NCBI GenBank assembly: GCA_018829545.1
Contig: JAHJTX010000053.1
Location: 1 to 37,284, forward strand
Source: Bacteroidota bacterium
Lineage (GTDB): Bacteria; Bacteroidota; Ignavibacteria; Ignavibacteriales; Melioribacteraceae
DNA: 37,284 nt
Direction: 5' to 3'
In this document: positions 33,774-37,284 of the stretch, piece by piece
How positions within the stretch are numbered: position 1 is the stretch's first letter
Layout of the letters: each line of letters opens with the position of its first letter
Made by a program: the position numbers and the translations under genes
Notes under the pieces: generated by a model
The model's input: the letters and a program-made list of their open reading frames with translations, nothing else
Database searches by the model: none
Told to the model about the DNA's origin: nothing

Positions 33774-34130
33774 TTATTGTAAATCAAAAACTAATTTTAA
33801 TGCTCTCTCTATTTCTGTTAGTTTGTTTTCTGATAGTTGCCCGCGAATTTTAACTAGTCTAAATTGATGATCAATTGGTCTTGTCTGAAGGCAATCTGCG
33901 ATGGATTTTTTGGTAAGTCCATTTTCTTTTGATGGTTCTAAGAAAACGTTTGTGTGTACTTGAGCTTTCTTTTCGTTCCACGAGGTTATTGGAACAACTT
34001 GAATTACGGGAACCCTTTGATTGTAAACATCGTTCGTAACAACAATGCATGGTCTTATTTTGCCGGTTTCAGATCCCTTCACTGGATTCAAATTTATATC
34101 TATGACCATTCCCCTTTTTATCGATCTCAT
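33774..34130 (-). CDS. PemK/MazF-family toxin (predicted mRNA endoribonuclease)
   Basis: A 118-aa toxin of a type II toxin-antitoxin pair. The MazF/PemK pattern is clear: RGMVIDINLNPVKGSETGKIRP (usual RGDIWxxxLdPxxGsE..K.RP), CIVVTNDVYNQ, VVPITSW (usual VxPiTS) and the C-terminal KSIADCLQTRPIDHQFRLVKI with RGQLSENKLTEIERAL. It overlaps the antitoxin gene by 4 bases (ATGA), typical for these pairs. It is expected to cleave mRNA at specific short sequences when the antitoxin is degraded; the specificity is not readable. The pair sits among integron-cassette-like genes, a common home for stabilising toxin-antitoxin modules. Confidence 0.9.
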   Translation of the reverse strand: MRSIKRGMVIDINLNPVKGSETGKIRPCIVVTNDVYNQRVPVIQVVPITSWNEKKAQVHTNVFLEPSKENGLTKKSIADCLQTRPIDHQFRLVKIRGQLSENKLTEIERALKLVFDLQ

Positions 34131-34360
34131 TTAGGCCAATCTTCAATTGCTGAGTTCGTCAAATCCCTTAATTCTGAATCCTCTTCATAAATCTCGGCAT
34201 AAAGCTTAGCCGATTTTATTAACTCTTGCTTTTCTACTGATCTAATAAACTTTTCAATTGCAGACCGAACAAGCGAACTTTTATCTTTAAAGCCAAGCTC
34301 CCGATACATGTTTAAAAAATCTATGTGGTTCTCATCTAAACTTATTTTAGCTTGTTGCAT
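34127..34360 (-). CDS. RHH-type antitoxin partner of MazF
   Basis: A 77-aa protein with a ribbon-helix-helix N-terminus: QQAKISLDENHIDFLN (strand and helix 1) and GFKDKSSLVRSAIEKFIRS (helix 2). The acidic C-terminal tail (LYAEIYEEDSELRDLTNSAIEDWPK) is suited to wrap the toxin. It precedes the toxin and overlaps it by 4 bases. Antitoxins of this type usually repress their own promoter. GAGG lies about 7 bases before ATG 34360. Confidence 0.85.
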   Translation of the reverse strand: MQQAKISLDENHIDFLNMYRELGFKDKSSLVRSAIEKFIRSVEKQELIKSAKLYAEIYEEDSELRDLTNSAIEDWPK

Positions 34361-34663
34361 AATAACCTCGTTTGGCTCTTAGAATAGTTCCAGTTTTCAT
34401 GTCCAATATAGGGGTCTCAACTGTAATTATCAACACTTTGTTGGATGAATATACCCGTATGCAGGTGAGCTGTCTCCCAGTAGACATTAGATCACAAAAC
34501 AGGATGCGCCATAAATATGAATATTGCCGCCTTGAAAAGAAGCGGTCAACTTGATGGGATAGTTCGGCATATTCCTAAAACTTAATTCCACTTTTTAGCT
34601 CAATGGTTGTATTTCGAGATTTTCGTGTTGGAGATTTTGTGGCTTTTGTAAAATCGTTAGTTA
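34361..34663. other. 303-base gene-free stretch upstream of the toxin-antitoxin pair
   Basis: I see no convincing gene on either strand. It should hold the promoter of the antitoxin gene. CCGCCTT..AAGCGG (34526-34545) forms a small hairpin. A GTTRRRY-like GTTAGTT (34656-34662) lies 2 bases from the next gene's stop, but a matching partner arm is unclear, so I do not call an attC site here. A 60-codon plus-strand frame at 34372-34554 shows no gene features. Confidence 0.5.
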
Positions 34664-34945
34664 TTACATGTAAAGTTTCACAAGGTTGTTAATACTTTTT
34701 CTCTCACTTAGTGAAGTAACATAACCTTTTGTGATATAAGATAATTCTGACGCTAGTGATATTTTATCCCAGTTAATTATGTCTTTGCTAATTCCTAGAC
34801 TTATTCCAAGTCGTGGACTATTATTGTTTACTTGAAATGCAACTACTCCGCCAAACTTTAGTGAAATATCTTCTAATATTTGAGCTTGAGAGCTGTTAAG
34901 TAAACAAACTGTAAATAATACGATGCAGGCAAGTGTCTTTTTCAT
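34664..34945 (-). pseudogene. truncated outer-membrane beta-barrel protein (PorT-like) fragment
   Basis: A 93-aa frame starting at ATG 34945 with a signal peptide (MKKTLACIVLFTVCLLNSSQAQ). It continues with LKFGGVVAFQVNNNSPRLGISLGIS and ISLASELSYITKGYVT, the strand pattern of the first part of PorT-like barrels (compare EINYIQKGF in the full gene at 36102). Complete members have about 200 residues; this one ends after the fourth strand at a normal TAA. No continuation is found downstream, so it is a fragment or decayed gene. No ribosome-binding site is visible. Confidence 0.5.
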
Positions 34946-34985
34946 AATCAGTATAATTTTTTTTTCGGGGCGCATCGCCCATGGA

Positions 34986-35081
34986 CTTTAACTCCTCTAT
35001 CTTGCGATTATATGCCATATCAAAAGAAGCTCGGGCAACCTTCTTCTCGCTCGGAATCCATTTGAATTCACGAATACTCAT
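34986..35081 (-). pseudogene. 5' fragment of the SIREFKW hypothetical gene (second copy)
   Basis: MSIREFKWIPSEKKVARASF and the next 13 residues (MAYNRKIEELK) closely match the start of the intact gene at 33643. Similarity stops abruptly at GAGTTAAAG (34986); beyond it the frame runs into unrelated sequence leading to the barrel fragment. It is part of the direct repeat. Confidence 0.8.
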
Positions 35082-35174
35082 TTTTTGCTCGATTTATTTT
35101 ATCAAAATAATGTGGTTGCCGTTAACCGGCTTGCCCCGATGTTTTTTATCGGGTGCAGGCCAGAACAAGAATGC
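34986..35174. repeat. direct repeat copy 2, including a well-formed hairpin
   Basis: Homologous to 33548-33732. Upstream of the truncated gene it carries GGCTTGCCCCGAT (35128-35140) pairing with ATCGGGTGCAGGCC (35148-35161) around GTTTTTT. It has one G-T wobble and one bulged A, and is flanked by GTTAACC. Confidence 0.8.
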
Positions 35175-35245
35175 CGAATAGTTGCAAATAACTCTATTTA
35201 TAAAAATGTTTCTTAGAACAACCTACCTTAAAGAGCAACTAAACT

Positions 35246-35302
35246 TTATAACTGCACAAATACCGCTCTGAAAAACGCTGACCGTGTTGATTGGCGTTAT
35301 GT
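35246..35302 (-). other. candidate integron attC site 1
   Basis: A 57-base imperfect palindrome bounded by TTATAAC (35246-35252) and GTTATGT (35296-35302), near the attC ends RYYYAAC/GTTRRRY. Arms ATAAC..GC.CA..A.AC.G.TC pair with several mismatches. It ends 10 bases from the stop codon of the DUF3267 gene, as expected for the attC of a cassette. 57 bases is a classic attC length. Confidence 0.55.
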
Positions 35303-35312
35303 GCGTTTTTAC

Positions 35313-35867
35313 TTAATATTCTTCTATCGATTCTCCGGGTTCATATATTTCACAACCACACTTATCTGGACAATCCAGTACCAATGAGTTTTTAGATTCA
35401 TTTCTTATTTTCCACAATATTATTAAATCACCACCAGCTGCTAAAATAAATATTATTCCAAAACTGTATATGATATTATGCCCAATTACTAATCCAATAA
35501 TTGCTGGCATGATTCCTAAAATGATAAGTGGTGCTAATACAACTATTCGATAATCTATAACAGACAATGGTTCTTTACAATGACAATAGGGAGTTAAAAG
35601 CTTCCAAGAAATCCCCAACTTTATACTCTTCATTCCTTGTTTGTTAAATTTTATCGCAAAAATACCGTGTATTAATTCGTGAATAAAAACACCTATCAAA
35701 TAAATTAGCCAATAAGGATATTTATATGGGATTACTAGTTTCTACCAAAACAAGGAATACAAAAAGTAGAAAATGACAAAGATTGGAATCCCCAACAAGA
35801 GTGTATAAAAATTAGCTCTCCAAAAGCTAATTGATACATCTCGTTTTCTTATACTTTCTGTTTCCAT
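35313..35867 (-). pseudogene. DUF3267 zincin-like membrane metalloprotease gene with in-frame amber stop
   Basis: From ATG 35867 the frame reads METESIRKRDVSISFWRANF, then a TM, until codon 42, a TAG at 35742-35744. Without any frame change it continues KLVIPYKYPYWLIYLIG into the zinc motif HELIH (63-67), CHCKEPLSVIDYRIVVLAP, AAGGDLIILWKI and a cysteine-rich tail. Together these 184 codons have the normal DUF3267 layout (integral membrane, putative site-2-like zinc peptidase), so the stop is a recent nonsense change or is read through. Translation could also restart at the TTG before IGVFIHELIH (128 aa). It is a single-gene cassette between candidate attC sites 1 and 2. Confidence 0.8.
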
Positions 35868-35905
35868 AGCAATAAATTTATTTTTAATCTAATTTAGATA
35901 TCAGC

Positions 35906-36093
35906 ACCTAACGCCGAAAATAAGCGGCGGTGATTTAACAGCAATGATTTCAAAAAACTCCAAATTTTAACGCCACAAAAAAAGCCGGATTAATGTAATC
36001 AACACGAGCAACATTTTCACAGAAGTTCGACCAACTCAAAAACCTGAAAAAAGCCGCCGATAACACCCGTCCGCTTAATTTTTATTGTTATGT
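35906..36093 (-). other. candidate integron attC site 2 (long)
   Basis: Ends are ACCTAAC (35906-35912, exact RYYYAAC) and GTTATGT (36087-36093). AAAATAAGCGGCGGTG (35917-35932) pairs with the right arm, whose complement reads AAAATTAAGCGGACGGGTG, leaving three single bulged bases, all on the gene-proximal arm. At 188 bases it is longer than most attC sites because of a large loop. It ends 8 bases from the next gene's stop. Confidence 0.62.
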
Positions 36094-36101
36094 GAATTTG
36101 T

Positions 36102-36728
36102 TTAAAAAATAACACCTATTCTAAAATCAATTGAACTAGCTTTTACTTCTAAATTAGGATTTTTATATACCTCTCTAATATTTAGATCATACAATACTTC
36201 TAATAACAACCCATATTTCAATATTATTATTTCAGTTCCTACTCCAAATTTAAGACCGATCATATTTTTGTTAAAATCATCATAGAAATCACCGATTGGA
36301 TAATTACTTGATTTTCCTATTTCAAAATCCATTCTAGGTCCAAATATTAAATAAGGAACAAGAAAACTAAAATTTATTTTTGGTTTTACGAGTAAAGAAA
36401 TGTTTATGTAGTCAAACCTCACTTTTCTTAATAATGACTCCGTTTTATAATCATTATTTACTCTAATTGCACGATATAGCTCTTCTTGAAAACCTTTTTG
36501 AATATAGTTTATTTCGCCAATAAAACTTATAAAACACCAATCATAAAATTCTGCAAATACACCAATATTAAAACCAACCTTCTTATCCATAACATAATTA
36601 CCCAATTGAGAATACTCCCATGTTTGATATGATACTGTTTCTCCGATTTTTATTCCATACTTATTTAGGAATTGCGAATAGGAAGAAGTTGCTAATAGAA
36701 TAAAAAATATAAAAAATAGTTTTTTCAT
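36102..36728 (-). CDS. PorT-like outer membrane beta-barrel protein
   Basis: A 208-aa exported protein with signal peptide MKKLFFIFFILLATSSYSQ and alternating amphipathic strands with aromatic ends: KYGIKIGETVSYQTWEY, VGFNIGVFAEFYDWCFISFI, GEINYIQKGFQEELY, FDYINISLLVKPKINFSF, YLIFGPRMDFEIGKS, MIGLKFGVGTEIIILKYGLL and a final SIDFRIGVIF ending in Phe. This is the pattern of PorT/OmpA-like eight-stranded barrels common in Bacteroidota-like genomes. Function is unknown. It is a single-gene cassette between candidate attC sites 2 and 3, on the minus strand like its neighbours. No good ribosome-binding site is visible. Confidence 0.8.
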   Translation of the reverse strand: MKKLFFIFFILLATSSYSQFLNKYGIKIGETVSYQTWEYSQLGNYVMDKKVGFNIGVFAEFYDWCFISFIGEINYIQKGFQEELYRAIRVNNDYKTESLLRKVRFDYINISLLVKPKINFSFLVPYLIFGPRMDFEIGKSSNYPIGDFYDDFNKNMIGLKFGVGTEIIILKYGLLLEVLYDLNIREVYKNPNLEVKASSIDFRIGVIF

Positions 36729-36754
36729 AAGAATCCTTTGAATTTAATATACCG

Positions 36755-36849
36755 ACATAACGGCTGGTATCAGCGGACTTAGGCTTGTAAAACCTTCATT
36801 CGCCAAATCACCGTCCGAGCCTAAGTTCCGTTGCATACGATTGTTAGCC
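36755..36849 (-). other. candidate integron attC site 3
   Basis: A 95-base imperfect palindrome with ends ACATAAC (36755-36761) and GTTAGCC (36843-36849). The stem pairs GTATCAGCGGACTTAGGCT with an arm whose complement is GTATGCAACGGAACTTAGGCT (split here into the blocks GTAT, CGGA and CTTAGGCT). The extra bases bulge from the gene-proximal arm, a typical attC asymmetry. It ends 7 bases from the stop of the next gene. Confidence 0.7.
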
Positions 36850-36856
36850 ACTTTGA

Positions 36857-37284
36857 TTAGTTGAAAACCAAGTAGTTGATATTATTTAATTTATCGCCTT
36901 CTTCCATATAAATATCAACTGATAGATTATATTGTTTTTCAATGTTCATAAATTCTTTCATACTGTATTTTTCACCCTTACTTTTTAGTAGTAATCTATA
37001 TTGTCGATCATTTAAGAGCGAAATAGTATCACACAATTTTTCAAAAAAGTTAACAAGCTGATCGTAGTATTGACGATATTCAATAGGCACTGATTCATCA
37101 ATATTGGAATCAATTTCATGTAATTCTTGTAATTTATCACTAAATAAATCAATCAATTTTTCAGTTTGATTGAATATATCTTGAAAATCTACCCTTTTAA
37201 ACAGACTTAAAAAAGTAGCAGATTTTTTAAAAATTGTATCATGGATTTTAATATAAATTGACAGAAGGTCATGAACTTCTGCCG
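36857..37284 (-). CDS. hypothetical helical protein, 5' end beyond window
   Basis: The frame is open from the stop at 36857 to the right edge of the window (at least 141 residues), so the start lies outside. The visible part is helical and charged: VHDLLSIYIKIHDTIFKKS, FLSLFKRVDFQDIFNQTEKL, LFSDKLQELHEIDSNIDE, YRQYYDQLVNFFEKLCDTIS and LLNDRQYRLLLKSKGEKYS, ending NINYLVFN. An internal TTG at 37156 is a less likely start because the upstream frame has the same composition. No family is recognised. Its stop is 7 bases from candidate attC site 3, so it looks like the next cassette of the array. Confidence 0.65.
   Translation of the reverse strand, partial: AEVHDLLSIYIKIHDTIFKKSATFLSLFKRVDFQDIFNQTEKLIDLFSDKLQELHEIDSNIDESVPIEYRQYYDQLVNFFEKLCDTISLLNDRQYRLLLKSKGEKYSMKEFMNIEKQYNLSVDIYMEEGDKLNNINYLVFN

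Noticed and set aside
34372-34554. 60-codon plus-strand frame as a gene
   Set aside because: Its start has no good ribosome-binding site, there is no recognisable domain, it opposes all neighbouring genes and it overlaps the likely antitoxin promoter.
34544-34662. Fourth attC site between GGTCAAC and GTTAGTT
   Set aside because: The ends are only near-matches and the arms do not pair convincingly.
34951-34980. GGGCG/CGCCC hairpin next to a T9 run as a terminator
   Set aside because: The T-run precedes the hairpin on the plus strand and is an A-run on the minus strand, so it cannot terminate the flanking genes in their direction.
1-37284. CRISPR array, tRNA or rRNA genes, transposase genes
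   Set aside because: No regularly spaced repeats, cloverleaf-like sequence, rRNA segments or recognisable transposase/integrase reading frames were found on either strand.

Overview
The window is AT-rich, densely packed bacterial chromosome. Lipoprotein and Sec signal peptides, PorT-like outer-membrane beta-barrels, an HlyD/TolC export set and many weak or non-ATG starts indicate a Gram-negative bacterium. My best guess is the Bacteroidota/Chlorobiota/Ignavibacteriota group; this is inference from gene style, not from a marker alignment.

Layout. 1-12.8 kb is ordinary chromosome: a partial cation diffusion facilitator, peptidase T, a pyrimidine-nucleoside phosphorylase followed by an SPFH (band-7) protein, a five-repeat MscS-type TM-helix protein, a three-gene unit (flavin-reductase-like, methyltransferase, cyclase-like toroid protein), a DUF1761 membrane protein, an isoaspartyl peptidase lipoprotein, a KefB-type antiporter with RCK domains, and a DUF6544 protein. 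13.0-18.0 kb is the conserved mnmE-mnmG-rsmG block followed by murQ. Two parS-like palindromes lie between mnmE and mnmG, which suggests an origin-proximal position although parA/parB are not here. 18.0-25.4 kb carries a SIR2-like protein next to a dGTPase, a DUF971 protein, a small acidic protein, a saccharopine-dehydrogenase-family enzyme with a truncated NifX/NifB-like remnant behind it, an M28 peptidase, an SRPBCC protein and a DinB-like protein.

25.4-32.5 kb (minus strand) is a seven-gene efflux operon: TetR regulator, HlyD adaptor, ABC ATPase, TolC, second ABC ATPase and two ABC-2 permeases. It corresponds to the E. coli cecR-ybhG-ybhF-ybhS-ybhR system, but the fused two-domain YbhF is split into two genes with a TolC gene between them. 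The two ATPases have complementary defects (H-loop in one, signature motif in the other), so the heterodimer should have one consensus and one degenerate ATP site.

33.3-37.3 kb is accessory. Small minus-strand genes (a RHH/MazF toxin-antitoxin pair, a nonsense-broken DUF3267 metalloprotease, a beta-barrel, unknowns) are separated, 7-10 bases after their stop codons, by imperfect palindromes bounded by RYYYAAC/GTTRRRY-like ends with bulged bases. These look like integron attC sites. I read this part as the edge of a chromosomal integron cassette array that continues past the right end of the window; no integrase is visible. A partial gene duplication and truncated genes within it indicate ongoing rearrangement.
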